The translations under genes were made by a program, and so were the position numbers. Of a DNA stretch of 44,856 bases, positions 10,408 through 20,509 are shown piece by piece. Below the pieces are notes generated by a model. The model saw only the letters and a program-made list of their open reading frames with translations. It searched no databases and was not told the DNA's origin. Origin of the DNA: Burkholderiales bacterium (GTDB lineage Bacteria; Pseudomonadota; Gammaproteobacteria; Burkholderiales; SG8-41); the NCBI GenBank assembly GCA_030833315.1, contig JAURHM010000024.1, positions 1-44,856 of the forward strand, in the 5' to 3' direction. Each line of letters begins with the position of its first letter. The first letter of the stretch is position 1.

Positions 10408-10462
10408 TGAAGCGCGTCCACGCCGGCAGCCGGGCCGCCCGTCACCGCAGTCCGGCGGGACA

Positions 10463-11929
10463 TCAGGAAAGACCCAACTGGCTCCACAGCGCATCGACGC
10501 GCTGCTTCACTTCCGGGCTCATCGCGATGGGGGTACCCCACTCGCGGCTGGTTTCCGCCGGCCATTTGTTGGTGGCATCGATACCCATCTTTGAACCGAG
10601 TCCGGCGACCGGGCTGGCGAAATCCAGGTAATCGATCGGCGTCGCATCGGCGATCAGCGTGTCGCGTTTGGGATCGACGCGCGTGGTCATCGCCCAGATC
10701 ACTTCCTTCCAGTCGCGCACGTTGACGTCATCGTCAGTGACGATGATGAACTTGGTGTACATGAACTGGCGCAGGAAACTCCAGATACCGAACATCACGC
10801 GCTTGGCGTGGCCAGGATATTGTTTCTTGATGCTGACGCAGGCGACGCGGTAGGAACAGCCCTCGGGCGGCAGATAGAAATCGACTATTTCCGGAAACTG
10901 CTGCACCAGCAGCGGCACGAAGACTTCGTTCAGCGCCTCACCCAGCACAGCCGGCTCATCCGGCGGCTTGCCGGTGTAGGTCGAGTGATAGATCGGGTCG
11001 CGGCGCAGCGTGATGCGATCCACCGTGAACACGGGGAAACGGTCCTGCTCATTGTAATAACCGGTGTGATCACCGAAGGGACCTTCAAGCGCGGTGTCGT
11101 TGGGGTGAATATGGCCTTCAAGCACGATTTCTGAACGGGCCGGTACTTTCAGGTCGTGCGTAATGCATTGTGCGATTTCGGTTTTTTCACCGCGCAGCAA
11201 ACCGGCGAACTGGTATTCCGACAAGGAATCCGGTACCGGCGTCACCGCGCCGAGCATCGTCGCCGGATCGGCGCCGAGCGCCACCGCCACCGGGAAGGGC
11301 TCACGCGGATGCGCCAGGCAATGGTCGCGGTAGTCGAGTGCGCCGCCACGATGCGCCAGCCAGCGCATGATCAGCCGGTTGCGACCGATCACCTGCTGGC
11401 GGTAAATGCCGAGGTTCTGTCGCGTCTTGTTCGGGCCGCGCGTCACCGTCAGACCCCAGGTCAGCAAGGGGCCAATGTCGCCGGGCCAGCAGGTTTGGAT
11501 CGGCAGCTTCGCCAGATCCACGTCATCACCTTCCCACACCTGCTCCTGACAGAGCGGGTCGCGCACCAGTTTCGGCTGCATCGACAGGATCTGCCGCAGC
11601 AGCGGCAGTTTGTCCCAGGCGTCCTTCAGGCCTTTCGGCGGTTCGGGCTGTTTCAGCTGCGCCAGCACCTGCCCGAGTTCACGCAGTGCCGCCACGGAAT
11701 CGCGGCCCATGCCCAATGCCACACGCTGCGTCGTGCCGAACAGATTGCCCAGCACCGGCATGGCGTAGCCCTTGGGTTTTTCAAACAACAGCGCCGGACC
11801 ACCCTGCTTGAGCACACGATCGCAGATCTCGGTCATTTCCAGTTTCGGATCGACTTCGACGGCAATGCGTTTCAATTGGTCGTCGCGTTCCAGCCCGGCG
11901 ATGAAGTCGCGCAAATCCCGATAACTCAT
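10463..11929 (-). CDS. ubiD: 4-hydroxy-3-polyprenylbenzoate decarboxylase
   Basis: A 488-residue prenylated-FMN-dependent decarboxylase of ubiquinone synthesis, acting on the product of UbiA. Characteristic segments are [33 protein letters not shown] near 50, [19 protein letters not shown] near 180, and [25 protein letters not shown] near 285. The start at MSYRDL is chosen because its ATG overlaps the ubiA stop (ATGA), which signals translational coupling. The UbiX partner that makes the cofactor is not in the window. Confidence 0.95.
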   Translation of the reverse strand: MSYRDLRDFIAGLERDDQLKRIAVEVDPKLEMTEICDRVLKQGGPALLFEKPKGYAMPVLGNLFGTTQRVALGMGRDSVAALRELGQVLAQLKQPEPPKGLKDAWDKLPLLRQILSMQPKLVRDPLCQEQVWEGDDVDLAKLPIQTCWPGDIGPLLTWGLTVTRGPNKTRQNLGIYRQQVIGRNRLIMRWLAHRGGALDYRDHCLAHPREPFPVAVALGADPATMLGAVTPVPDSLSEYQFAGLLRGEKTEIAQCITHDLKVPARSEIVLEGHIHPNDTALEGPFGDHTGYYNEQDRFPVFTVDRITLRRDPIYHSTYTGKPPDEPAVLGEALNEVFVPLLVQQFPEIVDFYLPPEGCSYRVACVSIKKQYPGHAKRVMFGIWSFLRQFMYTKFIIVTDDDVNVRDWKEVIWAMTTRVDPKRDTLIADATPIDYLDFASPVAGLGSKMGIDATNKWPAETSREWGTPIAMSPEVKQRVDALWSQLGLS

Positions 11930-12816
11930 AGCAGCACCTGCGGATACTGCCACCAGTCAGCCGCAGTGCCGGCGAAGATGGCAAAACCCGTCCAGTTATT
12001 GTTCATAAAAGCCCGGAAACAGCCCTCTCGGCTGCGTTCATGGATCAGTAAATACTGGTAAATCACCAGCGCCGACGCGACCGTCAGCCCGGCAAAATAA
12101 AATGCGCCGCGCAACTGCCAGATACCGAGCCCGGTCATCAGCCCCAGAAACAGCGCATGCGCGGTCATCACGCCGAGTACATCGTAGCGGCCGAACAGGA
12201 TTGCCGAGGATTTGACGCCGATCTTCACGTCATCATCGCGGTCGACCATCGCATATTCCGTGTCATAGGCAATCGCCCAGAAAACCGTCGCCAGTAACAA
12301 CAACCAGGCTACCGGCGGCAGTGCTTGCCACAGCGCGGCATAGGCCATCGGGATGCCGAAGCCGAAAGCGACACCCAGCCAGGCCTGCGGCAGCGGGAAC
12401 ACCCGCTTCACAAAGGGATAAATCACCGCAATCGCTGCCGCGACAAACGCCAGCTGGATGGTCAGGGCATTGAGAAACAGCACCAGACCGAATGCACACA
12501 GCATCAATACCGCCGCCAGGATCAGCGCCTCTTTCGGCCGGATGACCCCGGCGGCCAAAGGCCGGTCCTTGGTGCGTTCGACATGGGGATCGAAATTGCG
12601 GTCAGCATAATCATTGACGACGCAGCCCGCGGAACGCATCAGCGCGGTGCCGGTTATGAAAATCAGCAGCACGTCCAGCGGCGGCAGGCCGGCCGACGCG
12701 AACCACAACCCCCACAGCGTCGGCCACAGCAGCAGCAGGATGCCGATGGGCTTGTCCAGCCGCATCAGCCGCTCGTAGGCGTTGAGTCTGTCCTTCAGCG
12801 TCAATGCAGGGTTCAC
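11926..12816 (-). CDS. ubiA: 4-hydroxybenzoate polyprenyltransferase
   Basis: A membrane prenyltransferase of 296 residues that attaches the polyprenyl chain to 4-hydroxybenzoate. Both Asp-rich motifs are present: [21 protein letters not shown] in the first cytosolic loop, and [20 protein letters not shown] in the second. About eight membrane helices surround them. The preferred start is GTG at 12816 ([23 protein letters not shown]), which overlaps the ubiC stop by four bases (GTGA). A longer frame reaching 12897 runs inside ubiC and is not needed. Confidence 0.95.
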   Translation of the reverse strand: MNPALTLKDRLNAYERLMRLDKPIGILLLLWPTLWGLWFASAGLPPLDVLLIFITGTALMRSAGCVVNDYADRNFDPHVERTKDRPLAAGVIRPKEALILAAVLMLCAFGLVLFLNALTIQLAFVAAAIAVIYPFVKRVFPLPQAWLGVAFGFGIPMAYAALWQALPPVAWLLLLATVFWAIAYDTEYAMVDRDDDVKIGVKSSAILFGRYDVLGVMTAHALFLGLMTGLGIWQLRGAFYFAGLTVASALVIYQYLLIHERSREGCFRAFMNNNWTGFAIFAGTAADWWQYPQVLL

Positions 12817-13346
12817 AGGTCGTATATCGCGGGCAGGAATACTTCGCTGACCAGTATAGGCGAATTGCCCAAGGCAAAAATCGAGCGCCGCGCCCACAGC
12901 GGCGGCGGCTGTTTTTTCAATTGCGCCGCAGCGCGGCGATGCAGCGGATGCAGCAGCGGCAGTTTTTTCTGGCGCAAGGGAAAACGTGCGATACGCGGAT
13001 CAGCAAACAACGCTGCGCCGAGCGGTCGCGTGCCGAGCGCCGTAACGCTGCGCCAGGCGCCGCGCAGCGCACTCGGCGCCACCACCGTATGGGCGAATAC
13101 CAGCGGTTTGGTACCGCACATCAACAACACCTCGCGCACCAGAACGCGTGCAACAGGAGATGCAAACAGAAAAGCCTCGTCCTGATTCACCCGCCGCAAA
13201 CCCTGGAACAGCACCTTGACCTTGATTGCTCCCGCATGCTGCTCGAGACGCGCCGTCAGCGAACCGCGATCCGTCAGCCAGCGGCGCAACGGCCCGGCGG
13301 CGACCGGTGCGGCGCACCAGTGGGGATCTCGGGGAATGGTTTTCAC
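12813..13346 (-). CDS. ubiC: chorismate lyase (chorismate--pyruvate lyase)
   Basis: A 177-residue cytosolic enzyme that converts chorismate to 4-hydroxybenzoate and pyruvate, the committed step of ubiquinone synthesis. It has the family arrangement of a W near the N-terminus (HWCAAP), VREVLLMCGTKPLVFAHTVVA in the centre, and RSIFALGNSPILVSEVFLP at the C-terminus. It heads a coupled ubiC-ubiA-ubiD operon with four-base overlaps at both junctions, which puts three successive steps under one transcript. Confidence 0.93.
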   Translation of the reverse strand: MKTIPRDPHWCAAPVAAGPLRRWLTDRGSLTARLEQHAGAIKVKVLFQGLRRVNQDEAFLFASPVARVLVREVLLMCGTKPLVFAHTVVAPSALRGAWRSVTALGTRPLGAALFADPRIARFPLRQKKLPLLHPLHRRAAAQLKKQPPPLWARRSIFALGNSPILVSEVFLPAIYDL

Positions 13347-13476
13347 GATTTGTAGTTTTTGTTGAGAGAGAATTATCGCATCAACGCTACGGTTTCTGTT
13401 TGTTCAGGGACGTCAAAACCGCACAACTTTGCTCCGAGATCTGGCAAGAGTCGAAGATCCGCAACGCAATAAAACC

Positions 13477-15561
13477 TCAAACCTTCAAATACTCATTCCT
13501 GCCACCCAGCCAGCGCGCAAGATGTCCCTTTGCAATCTCCGGCTCATCGCGCAACAGCCGCTCGGCCGCCTCCCTCGCGGCATCCAGCAAATCCAGATCC
13601 AGTGCCAGATCGGCAAAGCGCAGCATCGGCACCCCGCTCTGCCGCGCGCCGAGCAACTCGCCGGGCCCGCGCAACTGCAGATCCTGTCTTGCGATTTCAA
13701 AGCCGTCGGTGTTTTCGTAAATCACTTTCAGCCGCTCTTTCGCCATCGGGGACAGTGGCGTCTGATAGAGCAGCACGCAGGCGCTTTCCGCGGCGCCGCG
13801 ACCGACGCGGCCGCGCAGCTGATGCAGCTGCGACAGGCCCATGCGTTCGGCGTGTTCAATCACCATCAGCGAGGCGTTGGGCACATCCACGCCGACTTCG
13901 ATCACCGTGGTCGCCACCAGCAGCTGCACCTCGCCCTGCTTGAATGCCGCCATCACGGCCTGCTTTTCCGCGCCTTTCAGGCGGCCGTGGACAAGACCGA
14001 CGCGCAGCTCGGGAAAGGTCTCTTGCAGATGGGCATAGGTATCGAGGGCGGTCTGCAATTGCAGCGTTTCCGATTCCTCGATCAGCGGACATACCCAGTA
14101 GGCCTGGCGGCCGTCGACACAGGCGTCGCGCACGCGCTGGATCACTTCGTCGCGGCGCTCTTCCGATACCAGCTTGGTCACCACCGGCGTGCGGCCCGGG
14201 GGCAGTTCATCGATCACTGAAACATCGAGATCGGCGTAATAGCTCATCGCCAGCGTGCGCGGAATCGGTGTCGCGCTCATCATCAGTTGGTGCGGCTGCG
14301 CACCCTTGTTCGGCTGTGTGCCTTTCATACGCAGCGCCAGGCGCTGATGCACGCCGAAGCGGTGCTGTTCATCGATGATGGCGAGGCCGAGGTTTTTGAA
14401 TATCACTTCATCTTCAAACAGCGCATGGGTGCCGACGGCGATCATCGCCTCGCCTTGGGAAATATTTGCAAGTGATTGTTTTTTTTCGGATTTTTTTAGG
14501 CTTCCGGATAACCACGCCACTTTCAGCCCGAGCGGCTCCAGCCACTCGGAGAACTTGCGGTAATGCTGCTCGGCGAGGATTTCGGTGGGCGCCATCACCG
14601 CGGCCTGATAACCGTTTTCGATGCATTGCAGTGCGGCCAGCGCAGCAACCACCGTTTTGCCACTGCCGACATCGCCCTGGAGCAGGCGCTGCATCGGATG
14701 CGCTTGCTGAAGATCGCCGCGCACCTGCGCCAGCACCTTGTTCTGCGCCGCGGTCAGCTGAAACGGCAGGCTCGCCAGCAGTGCGCTGACCAGTTTGCCG
14801 CGCACGCATAATACCGGTGCACCCGCCGCGCGGCGGCGCTGGTAATGCACGCGCATCGACAACTGCTGCGCCAGCAGTTCATCGAATTTCATGCGCCGCC
14901 ACGCTGGATGGGTGCGGCCCTGCAAGCTGGCCTGCGCAATATCCGGCGGCGGATTGTGCAGCAGCTTCACCGCCGCGCCGAATGCGGGCAGACCCAAGGC
15001 GTCGAGCAGCGACGGCGGCAGCAATTCCGTCAGTGATTCGTCGGCCAGCGCGCGGGCGATCAAACGCCGCAGCATGTCCTGACCCAGCCCCGCCGTCGTC
15101 GGATAAACCGGCGTCAGCGACTGCGCCACCGGCATGTCGCCGGACGCCACGCGAAAGCGCGGATGTACCATCTCCGCACCGAAATGGCCAAGACGCACAT
15201 TGCCAAAGGCGCGAATGACGTTACCGACGGCCAGCAACTTGACCTGGCTGCCGTAGAAATTGAGAAAACGCAGCGTCAGCGCTTCGCCGCTGTCATCCAT
15301 GATGCGGCAGACCAGCTGGCGTTTCGGACGGAACTTGATGTCGCAATCGGTGACCGTGCCCTGCACCAGCAGTTCTTCGCCGGGCATCACATCGGCGATC
15401 GGACACAACGCGGTTTCATCGTCGTAACGCAGCGGCAGATGCAGAGCCAGATCAAACTTGCGGGCAAGGCCCAGCTTGGCGAGTTTGTCGACGATGGCCT
15501 TGCTCAGGCCCGACAGCGAAGGATGAACGTCCGGCGGCGTATCGGCGCGGGCCCGCGTCAT
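13477..15561 (-). CDS. recG: ATP-dependent DNA helicase RecG
   Basis: A 694-residue helicase that remodels stalled replication forks and Holliday junctions. The N-terminal wedge/OB-fold region (about 1-240) includes the typical LPLRYDDET. The helicase core carries Walker A GDVGSGKT, Walker B-type IDEQHRFG, the motif III stretch MSATPIPRTLAMSYYADLDVSVIDELPPGR, and motif VI QLRGRVGRG. The length fits RecG. It sits 38 bases behind ridA on the same strand, a pairing that suggests one operon. Confidence 0.97.
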   Translation of the reverse strand: MTRARADTPPDVHPSLSGLSKAIVDKLAKLGLARKFDLALHLPLRYDDETALCPIADVMPGEELLVQGTVTDCDIKFRPKRQLVCRIMDDSGEALTLRFLNFYGSQVKLLAVGNVIRAFGNVRLGHFGAEMVHPRFRVASGDMPVAQSLTPVYPTTAGLGQDMLRRLIARALADESLTELLPPSLLDALGLPAFGAAVKLLHNPPPDIAQASLQGRTHPAWRRMKFDELLAQQLSMRVHYQRRRAAGAPVLCVRGKLVSALLASLPFQLTAAQNKVLAQVRGDLQQAHPMQRLLQGDVGSGKTVVAALAALQCIENGYQAAVMAPTEILAEQHYRKFSEWLEPLGLKVAWLSGSLKKSEKKQSLANISQGEAMIAVGTHALFEDEVIFKNLGLAIIDEQHRFGVHQRLALRMKGTQPNKGAQPHQLMMSATPIPRTLAMSYYADLDVSVIDELPPGRTPVVTKLVSEERRDEVIQRVRDACVDGRQAYWVCPLIEESETLQLQTALDTYAHLQETFPELRVGLVHGRLKGAEKQAVMAAFKQGEVQLLVATTVIEVGVDVPNASLMVIEHAERMGLSQLHQLRGRVGRGAAESACVLLYQTPLSPMAKERLKVIYENTDGFEIARQDLQLRGPGELLGARQSGVPMLRFADLALDLDLLDAAREAAERLLRDEPEIAKGHLARWLGGRNEYLKV

Positions 15562-15598
15562 GCCCCTGATGCTCCGTTATTGATGCGGTGGCGGGTCA

Positions 15599-15976
15599 CT
15601 ACAGCGACATCACCGCATCGACTTCAACCAGCGCACTGCGCGGCAGGCTGGCAACGCCGACCGCAGCGCGTGCCGGATACGGCTCGTGAAAATAGCCAGC
15701 CATGATTTCATTGACCTTGGCGAAATGGCCGAGATCGGTCAGGTAGACATTGACCTTGGCGCAATCATCCAGCGTGCCGCCGGCCGCTGCCGCGACCGCC
15801 TGCAGGTTTTTGAAAACGCGATGAATCTGCGCCTCGATGCCGTCGGCCATCTGCATGGTCGCCGGATCAAGACCGATCTGCCCCGCCAGATAAACCGTGT
15901 TGCCGCAGCGCACGGCCTGTGAATAGGTGCCGATCGCTTTCGGTGCGTTGTCGGTATGAATGATTTGTTTGCTCAT
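15599..15976 (-). CDS. ridA: RidA/YjgF family reactive-intermediate deaminase
   Basis: A 125-residue member of the Rid family, trimeric cytosolic enzymes that hydrolyse reactive enamine/imine intermediates such as 2-aminoacrylate. It has the family start [33 protein letters not shown] and the C-terminal Arg-containing signature [24 protein letters not shown]. The start MSKQIIHTD is chosen for its AGGAGT ribosome site; the upstream open extension is non-coding in character. It is followed closely by recG. Confidence 0.95.
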   Translation of the reverse strand: MSKQIIHTDNAPKAIGTYSQAVRCGNTVYLAGQIGLDPATMQMADGIEAQIHRVFKNLQAVAAAAGGTLDDCAKVNVYLTDLGHFAKVNEIMAGYFHEPYPARAAVGVASLPRSALVEVDAVMSL

Positions 15977-16156
15977 GCGTGACTCCTGCGCGTTCTGGCT
16001 GAGGTGATTAAACTGCGCTATCATGAAGCGCAAACCGCGATAATTCAACGCGCATTCATTGCCCGCATTTATTGTCACCGCTTCCATGACCGGCCCGCAG
16101 GTCACCAAACAAACCTTGATCGCTTCTTCCCGTCACGCCGCCGCTGATCCGCAGCG

Positions 16157-18169
16157 TTGCAGGCCGGTGATCTGATCCGGCCGGCCGCAACAGCCCCATT
16201 GGCGACTACCCACAAACTGCGTGATATGGTCATCGGCGCCCCGCGCGATCCGATGAATCCTGAAACACGCCAGCACATCGCGCTGATCGCGTTTTTCGCC
16301 TGGGTCGGCCTCGGCGCCGACGGCCTGTCCTCCGCCTGTTACGGCCCGGAGGAGGCCTATCTCGCGCTGGGCACGCACACCCAGCTCGGCCTGTACCTCG
16401 CGGCTGCCACAGTGCTCACCGTGTTCATCATTTCACTGGCCTACAACCAGGTCATTGAACTATTCCCGAACGGCGGCGGCGGTTACAAAGTTGCCACCCA
16501 GTTGATCGGGCCGCGCGCGGGGCTGGTCTCGGGCTCGGCGCTGATCGTCGACTATGTACTGACCATCGCCATTTCCGTGGCCAGCGGCGCCGATGCGGTG
16601 TTCAGCCTGCTGCCGCTCGAATGGCATCCCTGGAAGGTGGCTTTTGCGATGCTGCTGGTCGGTCTGCTGCTGACCATCAATCTGCGCGGCATCAAGGAAG
16701 CCATCAAGATTCTGCTGCCGGTCTTTGTCGGATTCGTCGTCGTGCACGTGGCGCTGATCGGCTGGGGTATTTATGCCCACGCCGAACGCCTGCCTCAGCT
16801 GATCCCGGCAACCCTCGGCGAAACCGCGGTGATGGCCAAAGAATCCGGCTGGATGTTCGTCACGGCGACGCTGCTGTTCGCCTACTCCCACGGCGGCGGC
16901 ACCTACACCGGCCTGGAAGCGGTCTCCAACAACATCAACACGCTGGCCGAGCCGCGCGTGCGCACCGGCAAATGGACGATGTTATACATGGCCACTTCGC
17001 TGGCCTTCACCGCGGGCGGCATCCTGGTGCTGTACATGCTGTGGGATGCCGTAAAAACACCGGGGCAGACTTTGAATGCCACGGTGTTCAAGGCCATCAT
17101 CAATGACTTCAACCTGGGCAGCGTTGCCGTCAACGAGACCGCGCTACTGATCGTGCTGATTCTCGAAGCCGGCCTGCTGTTCGTCGCCGCCAACACCGGC
17201 TTCCTCGGCGGCCCTGCCGTACTGGCGAATATGGCCGCGGATTCCTGGGTGCCGCGCCAGTTTCGCCAGTTGTCGAGCCGGCTGGTCACGCAGAACGGCG
17301 TGGTGCTGATGGGCGCCGCCGCGCTGGTGGTGCTGCTGTGGAGCCAGGGCAGCGTCGCGCTGCTGGTGGTGCTCTACAGCATCAATGTGTTCCTGACGTT
17401 TTCGATCGCGCTTTGGGGTCTTTGCCTGTACTGGATCAAAAACCGCCGCTCGGCACCGAACTGGCGCGGCCGGCTGGCACTGTCGGCGCTGGGGTTTATT
17501 GTCACCGCCGGCATTCTGGCGATTTTGATTCTCGGCAAATTCCACGAAGGAGGCTGGGTCACCCTGCTGATCACCGGTGGCGTCATCGCACTCTGCGCAA
17601 CCATCCGCTGGCACTATGACGAAACCCGCGAACAGCTACGCAAGATCGACAGCCTGTTCTCAAGCGGCAAACCGCTGCAGGAAGTGACCAATCCCCCGCA
17701 GCTTGATCCGCAAAAACCGACCGCGGTATTTTTTGTTGGTAAAAACCGCGGCGTCGGCATGCACGCGATGCTGTGGGTGCAGCGTCTGTTCCCGGGGCAC
17801 TTCCGCAATTTCGTGTTTGTCAGCGTCGGCGAAATCGACGCCCAGCGTTATGACGGGCCGGGGGCGCTGCGCACGCTGCAGTACGAAATCGAAAATTCAC
17901 TGCGGTATTACGAGAACTTTTGCCACACCCACGATCTGGCAGCGAAGACCTACTGCGCCTTCGGCACCGAGCCGGTCGAAGAACTGCTCAAGCTGACCGA
18001 ACAAATCTCGCGGGATTTCCCCAACAGTGTGTTCTTTGCATCCAAGCTGATTTTTGTGCACGACAATCTCTTCACCCGCTGGTTACACAATCAAACTGCT
18101 CTGGCCATGCAGCAGCGACTGCATCTGCAGGGGATGCAGATGGTGATATTGCCCATGAAAGTGGAGTAA
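16157..18169 (+). CDS. APC-superfamily permease with C-terminal soluble domain
   Basis: A protein of up to 670 residues in the inner membrane. About twelve helices span residues ~35-470. The consensus first-helix stretch is WVGLGADGLSSACYGPEEAY; NGGGGYKVATQLIG and the later GGGTYTGLEAVSNNIN fit amino-acid/cation permeases of the APC superfamily. A hydrophilic domain of about 180 residues follows (starting FFVGKNRGVGMHAML), reminiscent of a nucleotide-binding or UspA-like fold. Substrate unknown. The start is unclear: TTG at 16157 or 16199, or ATG at 16226. Sequence similarity to relatives appears to begin around HKLRDMVIG, favouring a start before 16226. It ends four bases before the convergent acyl-CoA dehydrogenase gene. 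Confidence 0.85.
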   Translation: MQAGDLIRPAATAPLATTHKLRDMVIGAPRDPMNPETRQHIALIAFFAWVGLGADGLSSACYGPEEAYLALGTHTQLGLYLAAATVLTVFIISLAYNQVIELFPNGGGGYKVATQLIGPRAGLVSGSALIVDYVLTIAISVASGADAVFSLLPLEWHPWKVAFAMLLVGLLLTINLRGIKEAIKILLPVFVGFVVVHVALIGWGIYAHAERLPQLIPATLGETAVMAKESGWMFVTATLLFAYSHGGGTYTGLEAVSNNINTLAEPRVRTGKWTMLYMATSLAFTAGGILVLYMLWDAVKTPGQTLNATVFKAIINDFNLGSVAVNETALLIVLILEAGLLFVAANTGFLGGPAVLANMAADSWVPRQFRQLSSRLVTQNGVVLMGAAALVVLLWSQGSVALLVVLYSINVFLTFSIALWGLCLYWIKNRRSAPNWRGRLALSALGFIVTAGILAILILGKFHEGGWVTLLITGGVIALCATIRWHYDETREQLRKIDSLFSSGKPLQEVTNPPQLDPQKPTAVFFVGKNRGVGMHAMLWVQRLFPGHFRNFVFVSVGEIDAQRYDGPGALRTLQYEIENSLRYYENFCHTHDLAAKTYCAFGTEPVEELLKLTEQISRDFPNSVFFASKLIFVHDNLFTRWLHNQTALAMQQRLHLQGMQMVILPMKVE

Positions 18170-18173
18170 TACT

Positions 18174-19325
18174 TTAGGACGGCAAGTTCAGTACGTACTT
18201 GGCGAGAATGTTGCGCTGAATTTCGTTGGAACCGCCGTAAATCGTGCCGGGCCGCGAGTTGTAGAACGGCGACAGCACATCAATGGCGGTCTCACCAAAG
18301 GCCACTTCGCCCTCGACGGCGCCGTATTCACCGGCGGCATCCATCAGCAGCTCCGACAAACGCTGGTAGGTGTCCATCGACCAGACCTTCAATATCGAAA
18401 CATCCGGCCCCATGGCTTCGCCCCGCCGCGCCTTGTCGACATAACGGCCGTACAGCGAACCGAGGTCGGCCAGATCCAGTTTCAGTTGGGTGAAGCGTTC
18501 GGCAAAAGCCGGATCGGTGAGCAGGCCGCGCGCCTGCGCGAGCATTTCCAGTTTTTCCAGTGCCTGTAGCGGACGCCGCGGACTGCCGATATTAAGGCGC
18601 TCGAAACCGAGCAGGCCCTTGGCAATGGTCCAGCCCTTGTGCAGTTCGCCGACAAGATTCTCTTTCGGCGTACGCACATTGTCAAAAAACACCTGGCAGA
18701 ACTCTTCATGGCCGGCGATGTTGCGGATGGTGCGCAGCGTGATGCCCGGCGTTTTCATATCGACCAGGAAAAAACTGATGCCTTCCTGTTTTTTCTTCGC
18801 TTGCCTGTCGGTGCGGGCGAGCACGTAAATATTGGTGGCATCGTGGGCCATCGACGTCCAGATCTTGCTGCCGTTGATGACATAGTCGTCGCCGTCGGGC
18901 AAAGCTTCCGTGCGCAGGCTGGCAAGATCGGAACCGGCATTGGGTTCGGAATATCCCTGACACCAGATCGCATCGCCGGCGATGATTTTCGGCAGGTAGC
19001 GCGCGCGCTGTGCGTCATTGCCGAAGCGGATCAGCGTCGGCCCGACCATGGTGATGCCCTGATCAGGCATGCGGCCGACGCCGGCGCGTTCGGTTTCCTC
19101 GAAATAAATCAGCAGCTTCGATGGTGACAGACCCATGCCGCCGTGTTCGCGCGGCCAATTCGGCGCGATCCAGCCTTTTTTCGACAGCTTCAGGTACCAG
19201 TCGCGGCATTCACTCCAGCGCATGCGTCGCGGCAGGAATTTGAATTCTTCCGGGAATTCACCCTCGAAAAAGGCGCGCGCTTCCGCGCGGAAGGCTTCGT
19301 CGCTCATCGCATTCCAGTCGCTCAT
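18174..19325 (-). CDS. acyl-CoA dehydrogenase family protein (subunit 2 of pair)
   Basis: A 383-residue flavoprotein of the acyl-CoA dehydrogenase fold. It has the FAD/substrate stretch WCQGYSEPNAGSDLASLRTEA at ~130, the beta-domain segment INGSKIWTSMAHDATN, and the late GTIYGGSNEIQRNILAKYVLNLP typical of the family. It overlaps the next dehydrogenase gene by four bases (ATGA), so two different subunits are probably made together and form a heteromer, as known for PimC/PimD and the actinobacterial steroid-side-chain enzymes. The substrate cannot be read from sequence. It may act on dicarboxyl-, cyclic or branched acyl-CoAs. Confidence 0.9.
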   Translation of the reverse strand: MSDWNAMSDEAFRAEARAFFEGEFPEEFKFLPRRMRWSECRDWYLKLSKKGWIAPNWPREHGGMGLSPSKLLIYFEETERAGVGRMPDQGITMVGPTLIRFGNDAQRARYLPKIIAGDAIWCQGYSEPNAGSDLASLRTEALPDGDDYVINGSKIWTSMAHDATNIYVLARTDRQAKKKQEGISFFLVDMKTPGITLRTIRNIAGHEEFCQVFFDNVRTPKENLVGELHKGWTIAKGLLGFERLNIGSPRRPLQALEKLEMLAQARGLLTDPAFAERFTQLKLDLADLGSLYGRYVDKARRGEAMGPDVSILKVWSMDTYQRLSELLMDAAGEYGAVEGEVAFGETAIDVLSPFYNSRPGTIYGGSNEIQRNILAKYVLNLPS

Positions 19326-20485
19326 GCCGCCTCCTTGCGCAGCACCTTCGCGGACAAGCGTGCATATCGTGCACGATGGTTGCGACCGTTACCGAGCCAG
19401 GCCGATACGGTCATCGCCCGTTTGACATAGAGCCCGACGTCGCAATCCTCGGTAAATCCGATCGCGCCATGGAACTGGATTGCGGCACGGGTAACCGCCA
19501 GCGCGGCATCGGCGCAGCGGGACTTGGCGCGGCTTGCCGACAACGCACGTGTTTGTTCATCCGGGGCACCATCAAGCTGGCGGATCACGTCACGCAGCAC
19601 GGCGTCGGCCAGCTCCTGCTGGATGTACAAATCGACGGCGCGATGTTGCAAGGCCTGGAAACTGCCGATGGGTTTGCCGAACTGCACCCGGGTTTTCATG
19701 TAGTCCAGGCTCATTTCATTGGCGCGTTTCATGATGCCAACGAGTTCGGCTGAAGCCGTCACCGCCGCGTGGTCCAGCGCACGATTCAGCGCAGCTCTCG
19801 CAGCGTCAGCGGATGCCAGCACCTGCTCGCGCGGCACCACGACATCCTTGAGCGTCAAGGTGCCGTAACTGCGGCCATCCGCCAGCGGCTGCCGTCCGGT
19901 CGTGCAGCCTGCGGCACTGCGCGGCACCCACAGCAGCTGCAAGCCGTCCGCAGCATTCGCAGTCACCAGATAACCGTCGGCCGCTCCCGCACCGATGACA
20001 AATTGTTTTTCGCCGCTGACGCGATAACCCCCTTCGAAGGGCGTCGCTGTCGTGGCCACCTGCAGTCCGCCAAAATCGTCAGCCTGTTCCTGCCAGGCAA
20101 GCACAGGCACACGCTCACCTGATGCGAGACCGGTGAGCAATTCGTCGCGTAGCGGACCGGCTGATTGCTCCAGTACGCGCGCGGCCAGCACGGCCACAGC
20201 GGTATAGGGTTCCGGCGTCAGCGCGCGGCCAAGGCCTTCCGCCACAATCGCCGCCTCGGCCAATCCCAGCCCGAGCCCACAGCAGGATTCCGGCACCAAA
20301 ATACCCAGCCAGCCGAGCTCAGCCAGCTGGCGCCACTGTGCGGCATCAAAATCGGCATGGGTCTGCGGCAGTGCACGCACGCGCGGCAAGTCGGCGCCGC
20401 GTTTGACGAAATCGCCAACACTCTGAGCAAGCATTCCGGCGTGACTGCTGTCTTCGCTGATAGTCATCTGAAACTCACTCGTCAC
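19322..20485 (-). CDS. acyl-CoA dehydrogenase family protein (subunit 1 of pair)
   Basis: A 387-residue acyl-CoA dehydrogenase-like protein upstream of, and coupled to, the partner at 18174-19325. The N-terminal helical domain contains LAELGWLGILVPESCCGLGLGLAEAAIVAEGLGRAL. The C-terminal domain has MKTRVQFGKPIGSFQALQHRAVDLY and QFHGAIGFTEDCDVGLYVKRA. The beta-domain around 130-200 is divergent, with a weaker FAD loop than its partner, which suits a non-equivalent subunit in a heteromeric enzyme. A second in-frame Met at residue 7 is an alternative start. The gap to the pit gene upstream is only 24 bases. Confidence 0.88.
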   Translation of the reverse strand: MTSEFQMTISEDSSHAGMLAQSVGDFVKRGADLPRVRALPQTHADFDAAQWRQLAELGWLGILVPESCCGLGLGLAEAAIVAEGLGRALTPEPYTAVAVLAARVLEQSAGPLRDELLTGLASGERVPVLAWQEQADDFGGLQVATTATPFEGGYRVSGEKQFVIGAGAADGYLVTANAADGLQLLWVPRSAAGCTTGRQPLADGRSYGTLTLKDVVVPREQVLASADAARAALNRALDHAAVTASAELVGIMKRANEMSLDYMKTRVQFGKPIGSFQALQHRAVDLYIQQELADAVLRDVIRQLDGAPDEQTRALSASRAKSRCADAALAVTRAAIQFHGAIGFTEDCDVGLYVKRAMTVSAWLGNGRNHRARYARLSAKVLRKEAA

Positions 20486-20509
20486 TTCTGCTTGCGGGCT
20501 ATGGCTTGA

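Noticed and set aside
11156-12061. 301-codon plus-strand open frame over ubiD/ubiA
   Set aside because: Antisense to two well-identified coupled genes; no domain and no start signal.
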